A DNA stretch of 64,000 bases from Eubacterium sp. 14-2. Lineage in GTDB: Bacteria > Bacillota > Clostridia > Lachnospirales > Lachnospiraceae. The translations under genes were made by a program, and so were the position numbers. Location: positions 347,670-411,669 of the forward strand of contig NZ_KE159567.1 of the NCBI RefSeq assembly GCF_000403845.2, read 5' to 3'. Positions 53,947 to 62,466 of the stretch are shown piece after piece. The number at the start of each line of letters is the position of its first letter. The stretch's first letter is position 1. The notes beneath the pieces were generated by a model. The model saw only the letters and a program-made list of their open reading frames with translations, was not told the DNA's origin and searched no databases.

Positions 53947-55020
53947 ATGAAGAAAAAAATAATGACACTTGTATTGTCCATGACCATGGCGGCTTCCATA
54001 CTGGCAGGCTGCGGTACGGTAGGCGGAGATTCTGCAAAGAAATCAGAAGAAAGCCAGAATTCCGGAGAGACGAAAGAGACAGAAGATACAACAGAGAATG
54101 AGGACGATGGGCAGGAGTCTGAAAGCCAGGGCGATAAAGTTTACAGAATCGGTATCTGCCAGCAGTTAGAGCATCAGGCGCTGGATGCGGCAACAGAAGG
54201 ATTTAAAGCGGCCCTGACAGAAAAATTCGGAGAAGGCAATGTGGAATTTGATTATCAGAATGCCCAGGGAGAACAGGCAAACTGTGCAACCATTGCCACG
54301 AAATTTGTAAATGACAAAGTGGATCTGATTATGGCAAATGCCACCACTTCCCTCCAGGCATGTGCAGCTGCCACCGCAGATATTCCCATTGTGGGCACTT
54401 CTGTTACGGACTTTGTGGAAGCCGGCGTAGTGGAAAGCAATGAGGCGCCGGGAAGAAATGTGACGGGAACCTCAGATCTGGCTCCCATAGATCAGCAGAT
54501 TGAACTGCTGGCAACACTGGTTCCGGATGCAAAAAAAGCAGGAATTGTATTCTGTTCTTCAGAGGCTAATTCCGTGTTCCAGGCAGAACAGGCAGAGAAA
54601 GCCTTGGATCAGAAGGGAATTGCTTATGAGAGATTTACTGTGGCGGATTCCAATGATATTCAGCAGGTGGTTACCAGTGCGGTGGAAAGCTGCGATGTGC
54701 TTTATATTCCCACAGATAACACCATCGCAAATAATATGGAAGGCGTGAAAAATGTAACCGGACCGGCAGGAATTCCCATTATCTGCGGCGAGGAAAATAT
54801 GTGCGCAGGCGGCGGACTGGCAACTTTGAGTATTTCCTACTATAACATTGGTTATAATGCGGGGATGATGGCATATGAAATTCTCACCGAAGGAAAAAAT
54901 CCCGGAGAAATGCCGATTCAGTATGCAGATGAAGTAACCAAAAAATACAATGCAGAAGTGGCGGAGGCCCTTCAGATGGAAATGCCGTCTGATATGGAAG
55001 AAATCGGAAAAGAGGAATAA
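53947..55020 (+). CDS. ABC transporter substrate-binding lipoprotein, TrpX-type
   Basis: 357 residues. Signal with lipobox ILAGC at about residue 22, followed by an acidic Ser/Glu linker (about 25-60). The binding domain fits the PF04392 family: IGICQQLEHQALDAATEGFK, then IIMANATTSLQAC-like LIMANATTSLQACAAATADI, VGTSVTD, and the GTSDLAPIDQQ block. In streptococci TrpX of this family serves tryptophan; other members take up other amino acids or purine-like molecules. The substrate here is not fixed by sequence. GGGAGG precedes the ATG. First of a three-gene transporter. Confidence 0.88.
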   Translation: MKKKIMTLVLSMTMAASILAGCGTVGGDSAKKSEESQNSGETKETEDTTENEDDGQESESQGDKVYRIGICQQLEHQALDAATEGFKAALTEKFGEGNVEFDYQNAQGEQANCATIATKFVNDKVDLIMANATTSLQACAAATADIPIVGTSVTDFVEAGVVESNEAPGRNVTGTSDLAPIDQQIELLATLVPDAKKAGIVFCSSEANSVFQAEQAEKALDQKGIAYERFTVADSNDIQQVVTSAVESCDVLYIPTDNTIANNMEGVKNVTGPAGIPIICGEENMCAGGGLATLSISYYNIGYNAGMMAYEILTEGKNPGEMPIQYADEVTKKYNAEVAEALQMEMPSDMEEIGKEE

Positions 55021-55023
55021 AAA

Positions 55024-55926
55024 ATGGGATCACTGATCAATGCACTTCCCGGCTCTGTGGCACAGGGGTTAATCTGGGGAATTTTGGCAATTGGTGTGTA
55101 TATTACTTATAAAGTGCTGGATTATGCGGATCTGACAGTAGATGGAAGCCTTGCCACCGGCGGGGCAGTGGCGGTTATGTGCATAATCAACGGAACGAAT
55201 CCGTATCTGGCCATGGTGATGGCCTTTGGAGCCGGGATGCTGGCAGGCCTTGTAACAGGTCTGTTTCACACGGTATGTGGTATTCCGCCTATTCTGTCAG
55301 GCATTCTGACCCAGCTGGGGCTTTATTCCGTTAATATGCGGATACTGGGGAAATCCAATCAGGCAGTCAGCGTAGACCAGTATGAGCTGATTGTGAGCCT
55401 CCGCTACATTCAGGAGGCATGTATTACAGCGGGAATCTGCTGTCTGATCATCACATTTGTACTGTACTGGTTTTTCGGTACGGAACTGGGAGCTGCTGTC
55501 CGGGCCACAGGCTGCAACCAGAATATGGCGCGGGCACAGGGAATTAATACCAGCAATCAGAAAGTGCTGGGACTGGTGATTTCCAACGGGCTGGTAGGGG
55601 TTTCCGGTGCACTGTATGCCCAGTATCAGGGCAGCGCGGATGTCAACATGGGCAGAGGAGCCATTGTAATCGGCCTTGCGGCGGTGATTATCGGTGAAGT
55701 GGTATTTGGCAGGATTTTCCATAACTTTGCACTGCGTATGCTGGCAGCAGTAATGGGAGCGATTATCTATTTTATTGTAATTGCCGTTGTGCTGCAGCTT
55801 GGACTGTCCACCAATGACCTGAAACTGTTTTCCGCACTGATTGTGGCGCTGTTCCTTGCAATTCCTTATCTGAAAAGTAAATATTTTGCCTCCGCAGGCA
55901 GAAAAGGAGGCAGGGCAGATGCTTAA
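55024..55926 (+). CDS. ABC transporter permease, TrpY-type
   Basis: 300 residues with about eight or nine membrane helices, of the BPD_transp_2 type that serves PF04392 binding proteins. Family marks are the N-terminal ADLTVDGSLATGGAV block and GAAVRATGCNQNMARAQGIN, which is the loop contacting the ATPase. The tail ends in KSKYFASAGRKGG. It starts three bp after the lipoprotein stop and overlaps the ATPase start by eight bp. Confidence 0.9.
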   Translation: MGSLINALPGSVAQGLIWGILAIGVYITYKVLDYADLTVDGSLATGGAVAVMCIINGTNPYLAMVMAFGAGMLAGLVTGLFHTVCGIPPILSGILTQLGLYSVNMRILGKSNQAVSVDQYELIVSLRYIQEACITAGICCLIITFVLYWFFGTELGAAVRATGCNQNMARAQGINTSNQKVLGLVISNGLVGVSGALYAQYQGSADVNMGRGAIVIGLAAVIIGEVVFGRIFHNFALRMLAAVMGAIIYFIVIAVVLQLGLSTNDLKLFSALIVALFLAIPYLKSKYFASAGRKGGRADA

Positions 55927-56713
55927 AATTGAAAAAGTATATAAAACCTTTAATCCCGGAACCATCAACGAAAAACGGGCGTTAAACGGGATAGAACTGG
56001 TGTTGAATGAGGGAGACTTTGTTACGGTAATCGGCGGAAACGGTGCAGGAAAATCCACTATGCTGAATATGATTGCCGGAGTCTATCCGGTGGACCAGGG
56101 ACAGATTCTCATTGATGAAGTGAACGTAACAAAACTTCCGGAACATAAACGGGCTCAGTATCTGGGAAGGGTATTTCAGGACCCCATGACCGGTACGGCA
56201 GCAGATATGAATATAGAGGAAAATCTGGCCATTGCCGCAAGAAGAGGGAAGAAACGGTTTCTGGGATGGGGAATCACCGGAAAGGAAAGAGACGTTTATC
56301 AGGAAAAACTGAAAGCGCTGGAGCTGGGCCTTGAGACCAGAACGACTTCCAAAGTAGGATTACTGTCGGGAGGACAGCGGCAGGCTCTGACCCTTTTGAT
56401 GGCTTCTCTGGAAAAACCGAAAGTGCTGCTGCTGGACGAGCATACAGCGGCGCTGGATCCCAAGACCGCAAAAAAGGTTCTGGATCTCACGGAGGATATT
56501 GTGGACAGGGATCATCTGACCACACTGATGATCACCCATAATATGAAAGATGCCATCCGGCTGGGGAACCGCCTGATTATGATGCACGAAGGCAGAATTA
56601 TTTACGATGTGTCAGGAGAGGAAAAGAGAGGACTGAAAGTGTCAGATTTGCTGGCTAAATTTGAAGAAGCCAGCGGCGGAGAATTTTCCAATGACCGGAT
56701 GATGCTGTCCTGA
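55919..56713 (+). CDS. ABC transporter ATP-binding protein, TrpZ-type
   Basis: 264 residues. Walker A IGGNGAGKSTMLNMIAG, Q-loop VFQDPMTGTAADM, signature LLSGGQRQALTLLMA, Walker B VLLLDEHTAALDP, switch His in MITHNM. It energises import by the upstream permease. The start is the ATG 8 nt after AGGAGG, inside the end of the permease gene; eleven earlier in-frame codons are excluded. An early-set 'DEHTAALDP' in place of DEPT is typical of this subfamily. Confidence 0.92.
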   Translation: MLKIEKVYKTFNPGTINEKRALNGIELVLNEGDFVTVIGGNGAGKSTMLNMIAGVYPVDQGQILIDEVNVTKLPEHKRAQYLGRVFQDPMTGTAADMNIEENLAIAARRGKKRFLGWGITGKERDVYQEKLKALELGLETRTTSKVGLLSGGQRQALTLLMASLEKPKVLLLDEHTAALDPKTAKKVLDLTEDIVDRDHLTTLMITHNMKDAIRLGNRLIMMHEGRIIYDVSGEEKRGLKVSDLLAKFEEASGGEFSNDRMMLS

Positions 56714-56780
56714 GGAAAAAATGTCTGGAAATGGTTCTGTTGAAGAAAGAGAACCATTTTCAGAGGATAATTATTTTGAG

Positions 56781-56808
56781 AAAAAATCCGGCAAAGCCGG
56801 ATTTTTTC
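56781..56808 (+). terminator. Terminator of the ABC transporter operon
   Basis: AAAAATCCGGC-AAA-GCCGGATTTTTT, about 70 bp after the last stop codon. Symmetric, so it can act both ways. Confidence 0.9.
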
Positions 56809-56810
56809 TG

Positions 56811-56958
56811 TTCTACAGGAAATATTCTGTCACGCTAAAGGGCGAAAGTGTCTTTCCTGTAGAATAAAAGACAATTATCACACTGCGGCGGAAAAGAAAT
56901 ATGTCGCTAAAGCGACCCGCCGCAGGCGGAGAATCCTGCTTTGCAGGATTCTTTGTTC
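56811..56958. repeat. Modular palindromic repeat, copy A (complete)
   Basis: Three stem modules in order: (1) TTCTACAGGAAA...TTTCCTGTAGAATAAAA with CACGCTAAAG in the loop; (2) TGCGGCGG...CCGCCGCA enclosing GTCGCTAAAGCGAC; (3) AGAATCCTGC-TTT-GCAGGATTCTTTGTTCT. It follows the transporter terminator directly. Confidence 0.8.
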
Positions 56959-57094
56959 TCCTGGGGACCAACAGGAAAATCCTAAGAATTTCTCCGGTTC
57001 TTTTAGAAATTTTTAAGAAAATATCGGTGGAATCCCTGTGGAAAGTGTGATACCATAAAATCTGCCGGGAGACATTTTTCGTAAAATAACCATA

Positions 57095-57823
57095 TTGAAA
57101 TTGAAGAAAGAAAAATTTTTGCATCTGCTGTTTCCGCCAAGATGCCCCATCTGTGACGGGATTTTGTTTTCGTCTTTCGCCGTACCGGAGGAATTAATCT
57201 GCAAAAGCTGCCGAAAGCAACCGGAGTATGTGAAAGAACCGGTGTGCAGCCAGTGCGGAAAGCCGCTGGAAAATGAACGGGAGGAATACTGTTATGACTG
57301 CAGCCGGAACAAAAGGGCTTTTGTCCAGGGCAGAGCATTGTGGGTATACAGAGGAGTGGTCAGAGATTCCCTGTATCGGTTTAAATATCAGAACCGCCGG
57401 GAGTATGCGGAATATTACAGTGCTGAACTGGTGAGAGTGTATGGCGGCTGGATAAAAGAGCGGGGAATTCAGGCAGTGGTTCCCATACCTCTTTCCGGAA
57501 AGCGTCGGAGACAGCGGGGATTTAATCAGGCTGAACTGGTGGCCAGGAAAGTTGCAAAGAGAATGAATCTGCCTGTATATGGCAGACTGCTGATTCGCAC
57601 CAGGGACACAAAAGCACAGAAGGAATTAAATGACCAGGAGCGGAAAAATAATCTGAAAAGGGCTTTTAAAACCAGAAAAAATAAGGTACAATTAAACCAT
57701 ATCTTACTGATAGATGATATTTATACGACCGGAAGTACGATGAACGAGGCCGCGAAGGAATTAAAGCGGGCCGGGGCAGAACAGGTCTATTGCCTGAGCA
57801 TCAGTATCGGCAGAGGATATTAG
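57095..57823 (+). CDS. comFC: ComF-family phosphoribosyltransferase-like protein
   Basis: 242 residues. The N-terminal double zinc finger has CPICDG, CKSCRKQ, CSQCGKPL and CYDCSRN. The C-terminal phosphoribosyltransferase fold has GFNQAELVARKVAK and the PRPP loop ILLIDDIYTTGSTMNEAAKE. ComFC acts in DNA uptake for transformation; here no comFA is adjacent. TTG start without a strong ribosome site, so the exact start is uncertain. It is followed by yvyF as in Bacillus subtilis. Confidence 0.88.
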   Translation: MKLKKEKFLHLLFPPRCPICDGILFSSFAVPEELICKSCRKQPEYVKEPVCSQCGKPLENEREEYCYDCSRNKRAFVQGRALWVYRGVVRDSLYRFKYQNRREYAEYYSAELVRVYGGWIKERGIQAVVPIPLSGKRRRQRGFNQAELVARKVAKRMNLPVYGRLLIRTRDTKAQKELNDQERKNNLKRAFKTRKNKVQLNHILLIDDIYTTGSTMNEAAKELKRAGAEQVYCLSISIGRGY

Positions 57824-57836
57824 GAGGAAAGAGGAT

Positions 57837-58244
57837 ATGGAAGTAAGAAATTGCAGGGGATGTGGAAGACTCTTTAATTATCTGCAGGGACAGCCTTTGT
57901 GTCCGGGCTGCCTGGCAGAACTGGAAGAAAAATTTCAGGAGGTAAAGGAATACCTGCGGGTACATCCAAAAGCACCGTTAAACGAGATCGCAGAGACAAA
58001 TGAGGTCAGTGTGAAGCAGATCAAACAGTGGGTGAGAGAGGAGCGTCTTGCATTCACAGAAGAATCACAGATTACTCTGGAATGTGAAGCATGCGGCGCA
58101 AGAGTTCTGAGCGGAAGGTTCTGTAATAACTGCAGATCACATCTGCAGAATGAACTTTCCGGTGCGATGAAACGCCCCACTGCCACTGTGGCGCCGAAAA
58201 AGAATGGCTCTACCAAAGACAGAATGAGGTTTTTGGACAACTGA
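57837..58244 (+). CDS. yvyF: YvyF-like flagellar operon protein (TIGR03826)
   Basis: 135 residues. An N-terminal zinc finger CRGCGRLF...CPGCLAEL, a helical middle with an HTH-like stretch EIAETNEVSVKQIKQWVREE, and a second zinc finger CEACGARV...CNNCRSHL. This is the YvyF family, in Bacillus coded between comFC and flgM. Here no flgM follows. AGGAGG precedes the ATG, 13 bp after comFC. A regulatory or assembly role in flagellation is inferred only from genomic context in other species. Confidence 0.82.
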   Translation: MEVRNCRGCGRLFNYLQGQPLCPGCLAELEEKFQEVKEYLRVHPKAPLNEIAETNEVSVKQIKQWVREERLAFTEESQITLECEACGARVLSGRFCNNCRSHLQNELSGAMKRPTATVAPKKNGSTKDRMRFLDN

Positions 58245-58323
58245 AACTGCCGGCAGGATATGTGTTTGCGGACGGGTGCCAGAGAGGTACGGTTCGCCGG
58301 GGCATGTTCTGCCGGTTTTGTTC

Positions 58324-58504
58324 TTCTACAGGAGGACCCTGTCACGCTAAAGCGCGAAAGTATCTTCCTATAGAATAAAAATAATATGCACACTCGTGCG
58401 AATAGAAAATGTCACTGCGTGACCGCACTCGGAGCAGCAAACCGTCCAGGTCCCTCATGAGTGAGGGATTCAGGGAGCCCCTGCGGACCTGGCCGCTTTG
58501 TTCT
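58324..58504. repeat. Modular palindromic repeat, copy B
   Basis: Module 1 (TTCTACAGGA...TCCTATAGAATAAAA), module 2 (CACTCGTGCG...GTCACTGCGTGAC...CGCACTCGG), and a variant third module (CCAGGTCC...GGACCTGG around CCCTCATGAGTGAGGG), ending in the same TTTGTTCT as copies A and D. It fills most of the gap after the YvyF-like gene. Confidence 0.75.
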
Positions 58505-58636
58505 TATGGAAATTTCCGGTAAAATCTCCCTGGCAGGAAAAAGAAAATGCACATCCGTACATCAGGAAAGGCTTTTCCTCACAGCAAATGTGTGCTATAA
58601 TAAGGCTGGTTAATTTCGGAAAATGGACGGTGCGCT

Positions 58637-59035
58637 ATGTTAAACGAAGAAAGAATTCGTCTTATGACGAAAATGGCTGCCTATGAAGCAGGAGAAGGAA
58701 AAGAAAATTTGCCGGTGAAACAATATTACCGGAAGGATTATGTGGGATATGAGATGCTGAAAACCTTTCTCACCTCCACCATATCTTTCGGGATTTTATT
58801 TGTGTGCTGGCTGGTATATAAGATGGAAGATATGACAGAATTTCTCAGGGGCAGGGATCTGCCGGAACTGGCCAGATGGCTTATTGTCCGGTATGTAATA
58901 TTTATCTGCGTCTACCAGGTCATTGCCTTTATTGTATACACCCGACGTTATAAGAGAGCAACCGCCAGTGTAAGGGAGTATTACACTACCTTGAAGAAGG
59001 TAGAAAAACTCCAGGAGAAGGAAGAACGATTATAA
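58637..59035 (+). CDS. Conserved membrane protein of unknown function (132 aa)
   Basis: Two membrane segments (about 45-63 and 82-103) separated by a short loop, and basic cytoplasmic ends with a coiled-coil-like C-terminus (TTLKKVEKLQEKEERL). I do not know a named family. The gene is 20 bp before another membrane protein and cdaA-cdaR-glmM, so it may belong to the c-di-AMP/cell-wall group. A TATAAT at 58596 lies 40 bp upstream. Confidence 0.7.
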   Translation: MLNEERIRLMTKMAAYEAGEGKENLPVKQYYRKDYVGYEMLKTFLTSTISFGILFVCWLVYKMEDMTEFLRGRDLPELARWLIVRYVIFICVYQVIAFIVYTRRYKRATASVREYYTTLKKVEKLQEKEERL

Positions 59036-59053
59036 CTTTTGGAGGATATGGAA

Positions 59054-60046
59054 ATGACAGGTTTGTTGGAAATGAGGGAAAAACTGCGTATTTTTTACGG
59101 AAAGTTTGAATTGTATGTGACGGCAGGCATAAAATTTATTCTGGGCCTGGTGGTTTTTTTTATGATTAACAGCCAGCTTGGCTATATGGAGCGGCTGGAT
59201 CATCCGGCGGTGGTGCTGATGCTGTCCCTTGGGTGTGCTTTTCTGCCCGTCAATGCAATGATTGTACTGGCCTGCGGGATGATTCTGCTTCATCTGTCGG
59301 CGCTGTCTCTGGAAGCATGCGTGATTGGCCTGTGTCTGTTCCTGCTGCTTTTTTTTCTTTATGGGAAGTTTGCACCCCAAAATGGCTACAGTGCCGTTCT
59401 GACTTCTGTGCTCTGTGTTTTCCGGGTGCCGCATGTTATGCCGGTGGCAGCAGGAATGTTGAAAGGGCCTTCTGCATATTTATCAGTATTGTGCGGAGCT
59501 GTCACTTACTATTATGTAAGAGGCGTGCAGGAGAATCTTGTGAATTTCACATCTACAGAAGAGACGGAAGGGTTTGCCAAATTTACAGCGGCTTTGCGGA
59601 TTTTAACCGGGAATAAGGAAATGTATCTGGTACTGGCAGCTTTTCTGATTACATCGCTGGTGGTATATGTCATCCGCCGCCAGTCCATCAATTATGCATG
59701 GCGAATTGCATTGTTTACAGGTAATATGCTGGAGCTGGTAATTTTGCTGGTAGGATATATTCTGCTGGATATGACGGACCGGATATTGTGGGTCGTAGTG
59801 GGAATTCTGATCTCTCTTGGAATTTCTCTGATTCTGGAATTCTTTTTCTATAATCTGGATTATTCCAGGGTAGAACGGGTACAATTTGAAGATGATGAGT
59901 ATTATTATTTTGTAAAGGCTGTTCCGAAAGTATTCGTGACGAAAAAAGAAAAAAGGGTGAAGCGGATTACGCCGAAAAAGCGTACCACCGTCAACCGCAG
60001 GGATTTGGCCAGAGAACTGGAGATTGACCAGGATTTGCTGGAATAA
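59054..60046 (+). CDS. Conserved multi-pass membrane protein, unknown (330 aa)
   Basis: About eight predicted membrane helices (for example LGLVVFFMINSQLGYM, LGCAFLPVNAMIVLACG, LCLFLLLFFLYG, VLAAFLITSLVVYVI), with a charged, Lys/Arg-rich C-terminal tail (KKEKRVKRITPKKRTTVNRR) and a final acidic helix. Family not recognised. The start is the ATG 8 nt after GGAGG. The consistent place directly before cdaA hints at a role in c-di-AMP control or envelope function; that is inference. Confidence 0.7.
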   Translation: MTGLLEMREKLRIFYGKFELYVTAGIKFILGLVVFFMINSQLGYMERLDHPAVVLMLSLGCAFLPVNAMIVLACGMILLHLSALSLEACVIGLCLFLLLFFLYGKFAPQNGYSAVLTSVLCVFRVPHVMPVAAGMLKGPSAYLSVLCGAVTYYYVRGVQENLVNFTSTEETEGFAKFTAALRILTGNKEMYLVLAAFLITSLVVYVIRRQSINYAWRIALFTGNMLELVILLVGYILLDMTDRILWVVVGILISLGISLILEFFFYNLDYSRVERVQFEDDEYYYFVKAVPKVFVTKKEKRVKRITPKKRTTVNRRDLARELEIDQDLLE

Positions 60047-60121
60047 ATGAAATAACCACCGGTATTTGCCGGCTGACAGATCACAGAAACTGAAAACCGC
60101 AAAAAGAAAGGGGATGAAAAA

Positions 60122-61027
60122 ATGATACAGGATTTATTCGCAATGATGAATTCATTTGCATCGAAATACCTGTTTTGGATAGACAGACACAGTATAACGA
60201 AAACAGATATTGCGGAAATTATTATTATTTCATTCCTGATTTATAATATTCTTGTCTGGGTGAAGCAGACCAGGGCATGGAATCTGCTGAAGGGAATTAT
60301 TGTGGTGCTGATATTTGTAATGCTGGCCGCAATGTTCCAGATGAATAATATTCTGTGGATTGCAGGGAAAACCATCAATGTGGCGGTAATCGCAATTATC
60401 ATTGTATTTCAGCCGGAGCTGCGGCGTGCGCTGGAGCAGCTTGGACAGAAAAATTTTATTACATCGGTATTTTCTTTTGACTCCCAGAAGAATCAGGAGC
60501 GGTTCAGCGAACGGGTAGTCAGCGAAATTGTAAAAGCAACTTATGAAATGGCCAAAGTGAAGACAGGGGCACTGATTGTCATAGAGCAGGATGTGGTACT
60601 CAGGGAATACGAGAGAACCGGAATTCCTCTGGATTCTCTGGTGTCCAGTCAGCTTCTGATTAATATTTTCGAGCACAATACGCCTCTGCATGACGGAGCT
60701 ATTCTTGTACGGGGAGAACGGGTGGTATCGGCAACCTGTTACCTTCCTCTTTCCGATAATATGGAGCTGAGCAAGGAGCTGGGAACCAGACATCGTGCGG
60801 CTGTGGGCATCAGTGAGGTCTGTGATGCACTGACCATTGTGGTATCGGAGGAAACGGGAAATGTGTCCATTGCTGTGGGAGGAGAACTGTACCGAAACGT
60901 GGATGCGGAATATTTAAAAGGAAAATTGAATTTTATCCGAAAAGGCTCCATGGATGTGGCAAGGTTCCGGATATGGAAAAGGAGGATGAAGCATGTTCAG
61001 GAAAATGATGAAGCATCTGGTGAATAA
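60122..61027 (+). CDS. cdaA: Diadenylate cyclase CdaA
   Basis: 301 residues. It makes c-di-AMP from two ATP at the membrane. Three N-terminal membrane helices (about 35-100), then the DAC domain with the active-site DGAILV (residues 191-196) and RHRAAVGIS (223-231). c-di-AMP controls potassium uptake and cell-wall balance. GGGGATG precedes the ATG. Its stop lies 35 bp inside cdaR, the regulator of its activity, and glmM follows: the conserved cdaA-cdaR-glmM operon. Confidence 0.96.
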   Translation: MIQDLFAMMNSFASKYLFWIDRHSITKTDIAEIIIISFLIYNILVWVKQTRAWNLLKGIIVVLIFVMLAAMFQMNNILWIAGKTINVAVIAIIIVFQPELRRALEQLGQKNFITSVFSFDSQKNQERFSERVVSEIVKATYEMAKVKTGALIVIEQDVVLREYERTGIPLDSLVSSQLLINIFEHNTPLHDGAILVRGERVVSATCYLPLSDNMELSKELGTRHRAAVGISEVCDALTIVVSEETGNVSIAVGGELYRNVDAEYLKGKLNFIRKGSMDVARFRIWKRRMKHVQENDEASGE

Positions 61028-62411
61028 TCCGGGGCTGAAAATTCTGTCCGTCCTCTTGTCTGTTGTACTGTGGATGGTAGTGGTGAAAATGGCGGATCCG
61101 GACTTTACCAAACCGTTTTCCGTTCCGGTGGAAATTCTGAATAAAGATGTGATTCGGACCATGGGAAAGGTTCCGGATATTGTAGGGGATACGGATATTG
61201 CCGTGTTTTATATTTCCGGTCCCCGAAGCTATGTGGAGGACATGGACAGCGATGATTTCAGCGTGACAGCAGATTTAAGCCAGATGGATTTGAGCCAGGA
61301 CGGCGAGACAAAACTGGTGCCCATTGAAATCACTGCGAAAAAAAATGAAAAACATATTGAAATCATAAAAAAAACCGTGAACATGCAGATTACACTGGAG
61401 GATTTGTCGGAACAGAAATTTGTAATTTCTCCGGAAACTACGGGAACGCCGGCGGAAGGCTGCGCCATTGGAGATGTGGAGGTAGTCCCGAATCTTCTGC
61501 AGGTATCAGGCCCGGAATCTGTGGTATCGCGGATTAATCGTGTGTCAGCTTCCATCAATGTGGATGGAATTTCCAGTGATGTGACAGACAGTGTGAAACC
61601 TGTTTTATATGATGAGAACGGAGAAGTAATTTCTTCCGAACTGCTGGAAATGAATCAGAATGTAGTGACTATAAGAGCCAGAATTCTGGGAACGAAAAGT
61701 GTGCCTGTCCGCTGTCAGGTAAGGGGTACACCGGCAGCAGGCTATGAGTACCGGGGCGTGGAATTAACCCCGGAAACGATTCTGATTAAAGGAGAGGCCG
61801 CATTGCTGAACGGGATCACTTCTATTGATATCCCGGACGATGTAATCAGTCTGGAAGGGGCAAAGGAAGATATTGAAACCACTGTGGATATCACTCCGTA
61901 TCTGGGGGACGGAGGCGTCTCTCTGGTGGATGATACGGCCAACCAGGTGGTTGTAAAAGTGTTGATTGAACAGAAAGAATCCAAAGTATTCCATCTGCCG
62001 GTGGAAAGTATCAAAATCAACGGACTGAAACAGGATTATGAATTGTCTTTTCAGGGAAGTACCGTTTCTGTTACGGTCAGAGCCCTGAAAGAATACATGG
62101 ATACGCTGCAGAATGGAAGTATTAAGGCGGAGCTGGATGTTGAGGATCTGGAGCCGGGGGTCCATACGCTCCCTCTTACCGTGACTTTGCCAGATGATAA
62201 GTTTGAGCTGCCGGACACCATTAACGTCCAGGTTACCATTGAAGATAAAAATGCCCCGCCGGAAATAAATCAGGATGAGACAGAACAGCCTGGAGATGAC
62301 AACAGCGGAAACAGCAACAATAACAGCAGCAATGGCAATAATAACAGCCCAAACGGGAATAACAGCGGAAACGGAACGAATCAGAATAACAGAGATTCAG
62401 AGGAAGACTGA
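60993..62411 (+). CDS. cdaR: YbbR-domain regulator CdaR
   Basis: 472 residues. One N-terminal membrane helix (about 17-35), then four to five YbbR repeats of about 85 residues on the outside, each with the 'v.V.GP...V..I' pattern (LLQVSGPESVVSRINRVSAS, IKGEAALLNGITSIDIPDDV). The last ~45 residues are low complexity, made of Asn, Gly and Ser around acidic ends; such a tail is not part of the family core. CdaR binds CdaA and adjusts its activity. AGGAGG precedes the ATG inside cdaA. Confidence 0.92.
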   Translation: MFRKMMKHLVNNPGLKILSVLLSVVLWMVVVKMADPDFTKPFSVPVEILNKDVIRTMGKVPDIVGDTDIAVFYISGPRSYVEDMDSDDFSVTADLSQMDLSQDGETKLVPIEITAKKNEKHIEIIKKTVNMQITLEDLSEQKFVISPETTGTPAEGCAIGDVEVVPNLLQVSGPESVVSRINRVSASINVDGISSDVTDSVKPVLYDENGEVISSELLEMNQNVVTIRARILGTKSVPVRCQVRGTPAAGYEYRGVELTPETILIKGEAALLNGITSIDIPDDVISLEGAKEDIETTVDITPYLGDGGVSLVDDTANQVVVKVLIEQKESKVFHLPVESIKINGLKQDYELSFQGSTVSVTVRALKEYMDTLQNGSIKAELDVEDLEPGVHTLPLTVTLPDDKFELPDTINVQVTIEDKNAPPEINQDETEQPGDDNSGNSNNNSSNGNNNSPNGNNSGNGTNQNNRDSEED

Positions 62412-62466
62412 CAGATTCATTTACCATGGTATGACAGGATGCATACAGAATGGAGGAAAATAATAT

